Of a DNA stretch of 23,878 nucleotides, positions 1 to 10,503 are shown piece by piece. The notes under the pieces are model-generated. The model was not told the DNA's origin. It ran no database searches and was given only the letters and a program-made list of their open reading frames with translations. How positions within the stretch are numbered: the stretch's first letter is position 1; each line of letters begins with the position of its first letter. The DNA comes from Sphacelaria rigidula (lineage: Eukaryota; Phaeophyceae; Sphacelariales), in NCBI GenBank assembly GCA_964200075.2, contig CAXNAA020000241.1:1-23878 (forward strand), read 5' to 3'. A program made the translations under genes and the position numbers.

Positions 1-184
1 ACATAAACACCGACGGGAAGCGCAGCATGACACCGGCGCGCGCCGCCCCCGGGGGGACGGGGGGGGCTATCGTAGAAAGTGTCATCCGATGAGATGAAAA
101 CAATAGGGTATGAAGGTTGTTGGCAGCCAAAGGAGCAGGCCATCAAAACACAACCAGCCCCATGTCCTGCATAGAATGACGCAC

Positions 185-3100
185 CCTTCAGCTTTGGCCT
201 GCTCGAACCCCCGTCGTAAGATGTCCGGTTTCACCACCTGTCCCGCGAATATAGTTCCAAGACAAGGTGGCGCGTCGGAAGTAAATAGCAGGTTTCAGGA
301 GCGATACGCGTGCGTGATGGGGGGCGCGCGTGGAAAATGACGGTCTACACCAGGTATTAGCTGTAACTTACCTCTTTTCTTCTGAATTTCTCTTGCTGTT
401 ACCCCCTTGCTCGAGCTTGCTTTTACGAGTATTTCCCGTGTATAGTATCCCTTTGTGTGTGTGTGTGTGTGTGTGCGTTCATCTCGTGGCCGAGGCTGAA
501 TTCGTAGAGGATCAAGTAATGCTTATGTGCCGTGCATTGATCACCAGAGAAACACGACTTGGAAGCACAGCTGCTGCCGTGCCGTGTGCAGGGCATGCTC
601 TGGAACACTGCTCAACTTTGTTCAGAAGGAACGGGCGCAACTACCAACACAAGACATGATCGCCCGCAGAACGATGTCGTCCCCCGGATTCTCAGTCACA
701 CCACAGCAACACATCACACAGACATACGCACAGGTATCAGATCGCGTTAGCGTTTCAAGATCGGGAACACTTTTCCCATGAAGAAAAATAAAATAGAGAA
801 ATATTAGTGTAAGCAAAAATGAAGAGAAAAAAACACAGTCTCTTGTCTCGCAACTATGCCGCGTCAGAGTGTAATCAACAGCACGCTGTCGTGCCGTGCG
901 CGTGCCTAACACACCTTCGAAAGAGAACAGCATGTTATCTAAAAACCATACCCTGGACAAAAGAACACACGGTCAAAAAATCTACTGCGTATAGTATGGG
1001 ATCTATTGTCTAATGCAATACAAAATAGATCCCATACTGTACGCAGTACATTTTTTGACCGTGTACTCTTTTGTCCAGGGTATGCTAAAAACGCATCCAA
1101 GCTCAAGCGCAGGCACGTGAGGTTGCTCTTCTCATGCATACCTGAGGAGTTTGTATGTCCCAAAGGCGGCTACGGTCGATGGTTCGCAGCACGAATTGTC
1201 CGTCCTCACTCTCCTGCACGCACAAAATCAACAGAATCCCAAGTCGGGTAAAGCAGGGGCGAGAACACAGCAACGCTGGTATCCACGGGTGACAGGTACG
1301 GTGTACAATACGTGTACAATACCGGCATGGTGTACCGCGGACCACCATACCAACTGCCACATTCTGCACGCATGCTGGAGGTTTCACCACCTTCCGTAAC
1401 AACTGACCGACTCACATTTCCCACGTCGATACTTCCTACCAAAATACAGGCCTGGCGAACGATTATTCGTAAAAATAAGGCGCTATGTGGGCTCAGTCAA
1501 CCGAGCACTCCATGTAGATCATGGCAATAGATGACAGGTGCACCATAGAGCCACACTGATCACCTTGACAGTGGCCTTCATCAGCACCCCGAGCACAGCG
1601 GCGCCGTGTTTATCTGCATCATTGATGACCTGAAACATACAGAAACAAAACACACAACACAGGGGTAAAATAAATCAGGGCAAAGGCTATGAATAATATG
1701 TACAGTAGTGGGCGGTCTAACTATTCAGCGTTTTTTTTTGGATTTTCCTCGCGTACTACTCTTCGATAGAACTCGAAATTACTAGCGTCGGTAGCTTTTG
1801 GTACAAAAACCAGATCACCTTAGTAACACAGTGCCCAAGTCAGTGCTATTTGGTGTTATCGGGCGGAACGAACAAATACCCCGTTCATCAGGAGCGTGTT
1901 ATTGACCGTGAAGCACAGTTTTTCGGCTCTAGTGCAATGGGTGGGCAGAATTTCAAAGAATAAAACTGTACATTTTTTCAGAAATATGATCTGGACAGGC
2001 TCGATCGACCGAAAATACCGAAGAGTAAGAATCCGGACTGAAACGTCGCAGGACCCCCGATGACCGGTCAGTCCGTAAGTCACTCAATATTGAGTACAGA
2101 TAAAAAAAATGTTTTGGAATGTGGAGCGGATACAAATATATTCTGATCCCCAATGTGATCAGCGGTGGCAAGCGAAAAGAGCTCACGTAAATCGCCAATT
2201 ACGAAGAAATCACAAAATGCCTCGAAATGAATACTTAGATCGCCCACTACTGTATGTATGTATGTATGTATCAGAAGTGCGCTCGAGAAACCACCAATAT
2301 ATATATATATATACTGTAGCATAGCGCCCTCCAGATATGGTGCAAATACAAAGTGGAAACGGACAGATGACGCCTTCATGATTGGTATGGAGGTTGGTGT
2401 ACGCTGGAGTTGTGCCGAAGGCATGCGCTGCAAACGCACGGAAACGGCATCGGTGACAGGGTAAAGGGTGCTCGGTATCGGCTGCGTGAGTGCTTCACCA
2501 CCGGTATCTCCACAGGGGTTTGAGGGTAACGCGTGCATACTGTGGTATCCACAGGCTTCAGTTGCTAGTCCGGAAGTAATTTTGTGCCGGCACACCTTGC
2601 GGCCATAAACACGCCACAGCAGCAATAGTAACGGCAAAAACGAAGCTAACATTTCACCTTGCGCACGCACGCCTTCGTCACGAGCGGCCTCGCCGCATCG
2701 TGGATGCACACCAGCGAGGCGCTAGCGTCCACTTTCTGCAGAGCGTTGAAAACAGAGTCCTGACGCTCCCTGGAACGGGCAACGGCAACAACAGCAACAT
2801 CAGCAACGACAACAAGGACAGGGACGAAGCATGCGGTTCGGTGGTTGGTGGTCAAGTCCAACTGTTGGGTAGATTTTTACGCAGCCTTGGCCACCATGTT
2901 GTGGTGCCCATGGGAGTCCAGTAGCTTGAGGTTCGTGTTGAAGCCGAAGTACCTGTGTAGTGCAGCATTTGCAAGCCCTGTCATGCATCAACGACGCATG
3001 AAACGCAGTACCCCATGCTGATACATCCTACACAACTTTGGCAAAATATCGTAAAACGCAACACCACATCATATAGACTGCTGCTTCGCAGCGAAAGTAA

Positions 3101-6100
3101 TCAAAACGTGTCTTCGGGAGTTTTCCAGGGCTGCCTTCGATCATGGTATTTGGGAAATAGAAGCACAGCATGGTACTCACCGCACTTTTGCGATATCACC
3201 GCGGCACACAGTGTGCGGTATCTGTGAAGTGCAGTACGGGACCCGGTGATAGCATTTTACTTGGTTTCGCCGGGTAACATAACATGTTTCTACGAAACTG
3301 CGGTATGCTATAGTGCAGGGTCAGGCGAGTCCAGTACACACCATGACAAACTTCGATGGTTACGGTTGCCCCGAGAATCGCAGTTTTCGGCATGCCCCAT
3401 GCACAACGGTACCACACATGGTATGCATGTACGCGTTGGGAATCGCTGCATAATTTTCAACCCTGAGAGTCATCGCGCAGGCGCAAAAGAACCATGGGCA
3501 GAGAAGATAGCTTTGAATGTGTGTGTGTGTTGTCGTCCCATCTATTCTGGACGCCTGTCTACACCTTTCGGTATATGTGGGCACATCAGCCGGGGTCACT
3601 CAGGAGGAAGGCCAACACAGGAGTTTTTCTCGTTTTTGTTCGTTTTTAGTTCTCCTCCTACCTTGTGCGGTGCTTGCGCTTATTATTCTTCATCACCAGA
3701 GTGGTTGAGCCGTCCCTTTCTCTCGTAGACCATTAAGCCGAATTTGGTGTACACACGACATGGTCGCTATTCACTGTTGGGCACTATTTGAGAAAAATTC
3801 TCAGATCGCTTCGAGATTCGAACCCACGACCCAACAGTAAAAAACTTTCGAGGTTTTACCAACTGAGCCACCGGGGCGACCGGCTTAGCTGGACCTCCAT
3901 ATTCTACAATTAATGGTTTCATGTTGACTTTCGAGCCGAACGCTATGAAATCCATAGGGTGGTACGAAGTGCTTTTGATCGGCACGGGTGATGCACGGCA
4001 AGGCACAGCACGGTACGATGCGATGCCGTGGACCCTCGCGATACCACGGTGCGGTGCGGTGGTTTATGCACGGCGCACCATATCTGATATATAACATACA
4101 ACTCGTAAATGACGAGTATAAATGACAATTTTGGCAGGCGATAAGTGAATAGCATACAATAGGCCACAACTGTAACCAAGCGGTGTACAATGAACTAACT
4201 CACTTTCCGGGATCGGCGAACACCAGCCTCTTCTCTGTTTTCCGCAGACCCTCAAACTTGTCGCGGTACTGTTCGTCCAGCACGAGAACAAGCCTGCTCC
4301 ACCATCAACATTTGACATTTTTATAAAACGCTCGAGGATGGGGGATTCACGGAGGGTGGGTCCACAAACACAATGCAACAAACAGCCTAGCTATCGCCCA
4401 CGACGGTAAGCATGGAGATACCCGCAGTGAGGTACAGTACGACACAACGCAGCAAGCGTGCAGGGGCAATCCTATTTGCAGCTGCTTCCGAACGGTACCA
4501 ACAAAGGGGGGGAGAACGTCGAACGGCACGCACAAGCGGGCACTCTCACTAGCGTCAACTACCGGGAGACCGACTGTATCAAAATATGCAATCACGTGGG
4601 ATTGAAAACACGGAAAACAAATGAAAAGAAGACACTCTGCAAAACCGGATATGGCTTGGAGGATGACTATAACGTTGACCTCCTGCAAGCGTTCGTTGCG
4701 GAAACGTTCGATCCGTGTGTCTTTCGCCAGAACAAGAGCAGCAGCAGCAGCAAAGTGCGAGACTAGCTTATGTAAACGAAGCGTACTCTGTCAGTGGCAA
4801 TTGGGCGCAAGCCACTGCTGCTGTTCTTGGGGAACCCAACAAATCATCTCACTGGCTGATGCCGTGAAGGTTGAGGAATAGATCCAGACTGTGCTCCAAG
4901 ACTGGCTTCCCTTGGAGCTCCAGAAATTGCTTCGGTCTGCGGCGGGCCACGATGAAGACGCGTGAGGTGAACAAGGATACATGAAGCGTTCACGTTGTGG
5001 GTGAGTGGGTAGATGGAAAAGGTATTTAGCGGAGAAACTCAGCCCCGCCGCACCCCTGTGGCCAAAGTAGGACATTGTTTATCGGTTTGGGGGGATTAGT
5101 AGTAGTAGTGAGGTTCAGTCCCGACAGCAATGATTTATTTAACGGGTCTCCGTCGTAGAAAGCGTGAGAACGTGGGTCAACGAAAAATCCGATGAAAGTC
5201 GACGACCTGCAGTAGTGCCGATCCACAGCTTGCAAGGCAGATGTCGGGGGAGAGATTGGCTGACTTCTTGAAGCTACAGGCTCGCCCCGAGGAAGGAAGC
5301 GCAGTCAAAAGTATGACAAGCAAAGTTTATATCGTCCTTTCAAAGTCCGCTGCTTTCTAGCACAGGCTAACTGAAGGTTACTGACATTACTGTGACACAT
5401 CTTGATTACGCAATTTTGTTCGACGCAGTTGGCAGTACCCTGAACCGACATCTTCCGTACGGGTCATACACAAGTCTTGTGACGAGTCTGGTGTAGCCAA
5501 CATAATCACTCGGTTTGCGCTCCAGTTGGTTGGAAAAGCTGAACGAGTACAATGCTTGTGCTAGAGGTCGAGCATCGGCGGCTGTACCAGGGTACCAGCT
5601 TTTGTCCACGACACAAGTGAGCACATGAAAGGCTCATACAGCACCCTTCGAAGCGCCATTGCATACATCTGCCACCATCGCTCACTTATCTGCCTCCATT
5701 CGCTTGCCGACTCCCCCAGCAAGAAGGATAGCTGCCACGTTCTCCGCCTACACAGCAGCACGGGGATAGCACGCAGGAGGAGATTCCACCATCGGACAAC
5801 ATCGTGGCAGTATCGACCGCGAAGGGTATAGCGTTATACATCGAGTGTACCAGTATGAGTCTAGCCTCTCCTTCACCGCAACTTTACTACCGGCGCTCTG
5901 TAGGCGCCGCGGCCAAGCACAAAAAGAAGATTAAACTTTTGTTTGTTCACTGGGTGGTCTCTCCTGGATCTAATTCTGCTATCGCCCATGTCTTATCTCT
6001 GTGGCGATGAACTGAGCCCCCTGCACTTTGGCAATCCCAAGGATGAAGAGGAACCTCTACTTCAGCATGAAAAACTCACATTAGAAGATCACAAGCAATT

Positions 6101-9100
6101 CATGGCCCTTGAACTGAAACCCACCTTCATGGACAACCCACCGGTGGAGCTAGCTCTCCTTGCAGACGCCGCCTGGGAAGCAACATGATACATTTTACGG
6201 CCATGCGGGGCGGAGAATAGAGCGCGTTAGCCGCTGAGAGGTATTGCAATGGTGTTGCCACACTGGTCATCTTGTCCAACTATGGCTATCTTTCTCTTCT
6301 CTTTCTGAATGACACGAAGGAGCGTTAATCATACACTAGAGTTGTGGTACGGACCATCTTTCTCCGCGGTTGAAGGGCTAAGGTTGACTCGTTTCGCGTA
6401 AATGACTTCACCCAGTAGCTGGATAGCCGATAAGCAAAGCAATGAGGCAGGTCGCACCCATGTGTTTACAATAGCAAAAATGGTCCGGTGGCGTTTCGCC
6501 CTTCTCAAATGACCTAAACACGACATTTGAAGAAGAATCACAGTAAAGAGGACTTTTCATGGTCCGAGTCCAGGTGCATAACTTGCAATGGACTGCATAG
6601 CCTGTACATTGTAGTGCTCTGGTGAACACTACACCATACCCCGTGCCAGCCTCACCCCCGCCCCCGCGAATTCAAAAGTCCTCAACAACGCAGTAGCACG
6701 CGTGCGTCACATGCTCTACATATTTCTAGCGTATGATGTGTTATATGCGAGATGGCCTCGAGGCCTCAGTGACACTATACTGTTTGTTATATGGAGGCCT
6801 GATATACCGTGGGGCGGGCGCGGGAGTTGCACTCGCAAGAGAGGGGGAAAACGTGTTCGGGTTTTGTGCGGCAAATCACGCTATTTCTTCTTCGTGATGG
6901 GCTCTAGGACTCTTTTTCTTCGGTTATCAAAGGACTACACAATCGCGCACCCCATGAGAGAAGAAGAATTGCTGGTACTACTGTCCGAAGCAAAAACTTT
7001 TACTATCGTCATCCTGACATCGACGAGTCAATTTCCGCTCACACGGCCCTGTACGAAATACTTCCAATTAGCGGTGGCACAATAGCACATCGGGTACAGC
7101 GGGGAATGGCGGAAAAGGTCTGGAAGCGCGTTCAATGGGCTATCGTTATGGTCCAAAAAGCGTGATGCTCCACGGACGTCGCCGTTCGAAATCTTCTTTC
7201 AATCTGATCACGAATATGAGGCACATGTATTAATGCTCTTTGTATCACATTTATTAATCTTCGCATGAAACTGACTGGCGACAGGTCCATGTGGTACAGT
7301 CTATACTGCATGGTACTGTGCATACCAAACCAACTGTTTTACAGTGCACGTTTGTATGGCCTCATACAAAACGCGCGCTGTCTGACTCACGAGCACGAGC
7401 CCGAAGGCTGCGTAACAAGTGCTGTGATTCGCTCCAGTGTTTGCAAGTCAAGCGGATGTGCTACGCTCGCAACGACTGCTTACGCATGCGCTCCATTCAG
7501 CGTGCAAAACCTGGTAACGAAAAAGCTCAGAAAAAATTACTTGTACCTCAGACCGCCTTTGTACATCAACAAAGGGCCACAGGTTTTTGCTCGAGTTTTG
7601 GAACAAAAAAATTCCAAGCCTATGCTAGACCCACTACATTTCCTGCCGTGCACTGTGTAAAGCCGCCTAATTTTTCATGGATCATCACCCGAGAAACAGT
7701 TGAAAGTTTTGGAGAGGTGCTTCGTGTTCTGTGTCCGCGTGAACCTACTCTCACGTACGGCCGAGTCCGATTTCTGTTTTCGCTGTGTGGTTTCGAGTTG
7801 AGGGCAGAATACTGAAAACTGTATAAACTTGATGTTTCTCAAACGTGCTCACAACGCCCAGAATACCGCCGCGACCGTACTCAGGGTCTTGTACGTGGGA
7901 ATTCTATGGTACAAGCTGGCGATATATATCAAAGTTGCCGTTTGACGCGCGCACATGGTGGGCTTCAACGGTTGCCGAGGCAACCGTTTCCCCTCATGTC
8001 GGGAACGGGGAAACACCGGACATGATAAGGGATGGTTTTCCTTCTTATATTGCAAAAAGATCTCCGCACCGTATACCAAGCGACTCCCAAGCAGCCGCAC
8101 ATCCCCCCCAGAGGGTCGACTTTCATGTGCAGCGGTTTTCTACACACTTTTGCACACATGATCAGTGCGGTTCTTGTGCTTTCACACCAGATACACGATA
8201 CCGTCGGGTATCCATGTACAAGCTCTGGTATGCGAGGACTGCGGCTGGGAGCATCTGCTGTCTTGTACTAGGCATGTGTTTTTTGTGTATAACACAAGCA
8301 GAACAGGACCAGCGACGTTCGACCCGCGCAATACATGAAAGCTTGAAATGTGCAACGGGGGCTCGCACGTACACACCCTAGCCTCAAATCTCTAGAATCG
8401 GCCAAACATAGGCGGGGTGACAAGCTGCTTACTGCGTCATCATCCACTCTCCGCCTGGTTGTAATAAATTATTTCTCATTCCCCACAAAAGACTCGCCGA
8501 GGCTACGACGCTTCGCAGGATCCACGTGAATCACGTGATGGTGATAAGGGGGGGGAAACGATGGCGCATCAGCGTAGTGCGGTACCATGCAAATATCGCA
8601 CGACACAACCAGTAAAAACAGGTGCCACAGCCAGTGGCGATGCACCCTCCGAACAACGCCGCGAGTCAGCTGCCGAGGACAATTGGTAGGACGGGCACCG
8701 CATGAACTACCCGGAATGCCACCGTACTATCACCGCCAGAATGATCCATTGAATGGACATTTGACATTGTGTTAACAGCATCTAGCTGCCGTGATACTCT
8801 AGCGATTACTCGCATCGACAGCGATCGAACTCACACCAACTTCAACACTCTGTGGTAAACTCGAATCCCCGGGCTTATCCGACACTTAATAGTCATCACC
8901 CGTGCAAGAATTACGCTTATACACTACACGCCAAGCAATCATCGATGTGCATTTTCCGTGTGAGGGTCGAGTCAAGATCTCGTTCTCCGCGAAGGGCTGT
9001 CACAGTACAGTACAGTATAGCACAGTACAGTGGTTGGACCCAACCGTACGAGAGACGCCTTTCTGCGCCGAATATACAGGGGGCCAGGTGCCCGAGAAAG

Positions 9101-9699
9101 CCTCCGGGAACTTGCAGCAAGAGAACAAAAGTCAAGAAGGCAACTCTCCCGGGAATGGAAAATCTGGTGCTACTTAGGCTGCACAGCGCGGTCAACCCGG
9201 CGCTGGTGGCAGCCTTGGACCAATGACGTTGTACGGAGTACAGTATAGCAGTACAGCACTGGTGCTGCCTTGCTGTGTGTCGAGTGTTCATGTATATTTC
9301 ACTGACGTTCTTTCGGGTCGAGTGTTTGCCTCATCCTGGCTCAAGATGCATTATGCATCACACGTCGACACGTATAGCCCCTTGCACGAGTTCCAGAAAA
9401 CATGAGGAGAAGACGAGGCATGCCACAATACCGGGGATGTCTCCATGTGCCAATCTCGACACCCAGTCACTGCGCTGTACTGTACATGATCTTACACGAC
9501 GTGCTTGTTGACTGACCGCGCATCATATCATCATATCTCGTGCATACCTCAGGGTGATCCATACACTGACCTGAATTGAAGTGCTGCTGCCGAATATATG
9601 CGTTCCAACAAAAGCTGAAGCAGGTACAACGAGGACCAGAAGAAGGGGAATAATAGCCATGGCCGCTGCCACAGGCACAAGCACCTTTACCCCGCCCAT
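185..9699 (-). CDS. ispD: 2-C-methyl-D-erythritol 4-phosphate cytidylyltransferase, plastid, partial (C-terminus off the left edge)
   Basis: IspD joins CTP and methylerythritol 4-phosphate to give CDP-methylerythritol in the plastid MEP pathway. Exons in transcript order are 9699-9571, 5747-5686, 4936-4853, 4293-4204, 2769-2658, 1629-1564, 1213-1142 and 237-185. All joins keep phase and have GT/AG borders. About 222 residues are visible. Recognisable motifs in order: signal peptide plus ASAFVG; ILLAGGVGKRM (nucleotide loop, Arg kept); PKQFLELQGKPVLEHSL (Lys kept); ADPGKERQDSV; VCIHDAARPLV (Asp kept); GAAVLGV then KATVK; LRTIDRSRLWDIQTPQ (Arg and Thr kept); VVKPDILRRGFEQAKAEG. The order and spacing match plant and bacterial IspD. 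The last exon ends in phase 2 at a gtgcgt donor. The remaining ~60 residues (TDD-type motif and the NIKVT lysine) were not found in 1-184 and should lie left of the window. An active enzyme is inferred. Whether a further exon sits between the first two listed is open. Confidence 0.92.
454..475. repeat. (TG)11 microsatellite
   Basis: A perfect dinucleotide run in the ispD intron between exons 1213-1142 and 237-185. Confidence 0.95.
947..1084. mobile_element. Foldback (MITE-like) element, copy 1
   Basis: Two 61-nt arms (947-1007 and 1024-1084) are inverted copies with only a handful of mismatches, around a 16-nt loop. The outer ends read CATACCCTGGACAAAAGA and the inner ends GTATGGGATCTATT. 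It lies in the ispD intron between exons 1213-1142 and 237-185. No transposase is present, so it would be non-autonomous. A diverged relative occurs at 22119-22256. Confidence 0.75.
2251..2313. repeat. (TGTA)5 and (AT)8 microsatellites
   Basis: A TGTA tetranucleotide run at 2251-2271 and an AT run at 2297-2313, both in the ispD intron between exons 2769-2658 and 1629-1564. The rest of that 1 kb intron holds nothing recognisable. Confidence 0.9.
3519..3881 (-). mobile_element. tRNA-derived SINE, copy 1, with (CA)n tail
   Basis: Read on the minus strand, the element begins at 3881 with a tRNA-like head. It has a polymerase III A box (TGGCTCAGTTGG), a B box (GGTTCGAATCT), and ends that can still pair (GGTCGCC with AGCGATC, one wobble and one mismatch). 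About 280 nt of body follow, ending in a short (CA)n tail, seen as GTGTGTGT at 3519-3531 on the plus strand. The body shares long blocks with the element at 19054-19425, for example the plus-strand words TGTCGTGTGTACACC-like near 3750, GGACGCC, CGGTATATGTGGGC and CAACACAGGAGTTT. It sits in the ispD intron between exons 4293-4204 and 2769-2658, in the same orientation as the gene. No clear target-site duplication was seen. Confidence 0.75.
5988..6188 (+). other. Orphan open reading frame, 66 codons, antisense inside the ispD intron
   Basis: ATG to TGA frame with protein-like composition: acidic, with few low-complexity runs, reading SYLCGDELSPLHFG near the start and PPVELALLADAAWEAT at the end. 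It is not recognised. The final AxxADAAW-like stretch faintly recalls the DADWAGD motif of Copia-type RNase H regions, but this could be chance. No splice partner or promoter was found. It may be a decayed transposon fragment or simply a chance frame. Confidence 0.2.
7967..7988. repeat. Perfect 10-bp inverted repeat
   Basis: AACGGTTGCC, a 2-nt spacer (GA), then its exact reverse complement, in the long ispD intron. A stable hairpin or a palindromic protein-binding site is possible, but no function can be assigned. Confidence 0.6.
9571..9699 (-). other. ispD: ispD exon 1: signal peptide with ASAFV plastid-targeting border
   Basis: This 43-codon exon starts at the first ATG after an in-frame stop. 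It encodes a short lead with one Lys (MGGVKVLVPVAAAM), then a hydrophobic core (AIIPLLLVLVVP), then ASA followed by FVGTHIFGSS. An Ala-x-Ala cleavage site directly before Phe is the hallmark of bipartite plastid targeting in stramenopiles and cryptophytes: an ER signal peptide, then a transit peptide beginning with Phe. A second in-frame ATG 13 codons later (9660-9658) has a stronger context (gccATGg) and would leave a 16-residue signal peptide, so either start is possible. The donor is a good gtcagt, in phase 0. Only 14 transit-peptide residues are encoded here, which suggests that more of it lies on another exon. Confidence 0.8.
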
Positions 9700-10299
9700 C
9701 AGCGTCCAGCTCGTGTATATCTAGACCCATACCCTATTCCACGTTCAGACATGTACAAAATATATGCCATTATCCAAACCTGACCCATGAAACTCGTCTC
9801 TCTGCTCTCCAGAACAAAAACTACACAGTTTTACTGATATTCCACGCCAACATGGAATTTTACAGCATTGCCTGTATTTTGGAATAAGGAACATACTGCC
9901 TAATGTCCAGCACATATGATCATAATGTAGTATATAGTAATATCTCCTTGTTCGAATCTCTTAGGTTTTGACCTTGTTGGGACTGGCGACCATCATCAAC
10001 TGCGGGTCTGAAATGTTCGTAAACAATATCCAGATTCACGTTTGCCTCTCTGACCACATGCTACAGAACCAATACTTGTATATTTGTCGGGCGCCTACTG
10101 TTGTATCGCGGGGGACAGATAGACACCCCGGGAAAGCTGGGTGCACAATAAATAGTGGTGATCTAGTGGATAGAACACAAAACATTTACAACCCGCTGCA
10201 GTTGCCCTGAGCAGGCATTTAAAAGAAACACTCCGCCTCCGTTTTCAAGAGCAGGACACACCCGGTTTTGGAGAGCAGTCACGCGAAGTGTCATCGACA
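9700..10299. promoter_or_regulatory. Shared intergenic region between divergent start codons
   Basis: The 600 bases between the ispD start (minus strand) and the GDH-like start (plus strand) must hold both 5' UTRs and both core promoters if transcription starts close to the ATGs. No convincing TATA box or known element stands out. An AT-rich patch lies near 9895-9945 and a CAATAAATAG sequence near 10145. The head-to-head arrangement makes a bidirectional promoter possible. This is inference from layout only. Confidence 0.45.
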
Positions 10300-10503
10300 A
10301 TGGCATCAGCTTCGCGGATAATGGGAGCGGGCCGCCGCGCCACCGTCCTTGGCAAACACGGCCTACGCACGCCTTCCTCGAGTAAGCTGTCATGTAACAT
10401 AACGTCGGTCCAAGTGGCACGGAGTTTCAGTGTCCTGGAGAGTAAAACAGACAAGCATTTGCTCTCGGAGTTTGTCGGCGTGCGTGGGCCTGTTGCAGAA
10501 GAG
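10300..10503 (+). other. GDH-like exon 1: start codon and presequence
   Basis: The 68-codon exon begins at ATG in a good context (acaATGg) and ends in phase 0 at a gtgggt donor. The first ~50 residues are rich in Arg, Ser, Ala and Thr and lack acidic residues (MASASRIMGAGRRATVLGKH at the start). The stretch VARSFS resembles a mitochondrial processing site (Arg two residues before a cleavage near Phe-Ser). This suggests import into mitochondria; no signal peptide or ASAF border is present. The link to the downstream GDH exons rests on matching phase, a good presequence and position. It is not proved by homology, because this part of GDH is poorly conserved. Confidence 0.65.

Larger units (their letters stand above)
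5748..9570 (-). other. ispD long first intron (or introns) with possible hidden transit-peptide exon
   Basis: This 3.8 kb stretch separates the signal-peptide exon from the exon carrying ILLAGGVGKRM. Both borders are phase 0, so direct splicing is possible, but it would give an unusually short transit peptide. One weak candidate for an extra phase-0/phase-0 exon lies on the minus strand near 9050-9115 (a Ser/Arg-containing stretch), but its acceptor and donor are both poor. The plus strand has moderately long open frames at 7265-7815 and 7845-8381 with no recognisable motif. A 66-codon frame at 5988-6188 is listed separately. Short CAGTACAGTA-type repeats occur near 9005-9035 and 9238-9255. 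I see no other gene here. Confidence 0.45.

Noticed and set aside
2080-2709. 209-codon minus-strand frame as one gene
   Set aside because: It runs through an AT microsatellite and shifts out of the true IspD frame. Only 2658-2769, in a different frame, is coding.
3790-3881. Functional tRNA gene on the minus strand (A box, B box and pairing ends present)
   Set aside because: The D-arm and T-stem pairing is broken, no clean anticodon loop is seen, and the same block continues into a shared body and CA tail in a second copy, so it is a SINE head.
4458-4766. Copia-type reverse transcriptase fragment (YGL...DPCVF pattern)
   Set aside because: Spacing between the two short matches is too small for the family, and no YVDD box or other domain is present. 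The match may be chance.
5800-5945. Rho/Rac GTPase C-terminal pseudogene (AKGIALYIECTS and a Lys-rich end)
   Set aside because: Only one short resemblance to the YLECSA motif. No P-loop or other G boxes were found nearby on that strand.
7265-8381. Plus-strand frames of 131 to 178 codons as possible genes
   Set aside because: Overlapping frames in all phases, Cys/His/Arg-rich random-looking composition, no motif and no splice context. They lie inside the long ispD intron.
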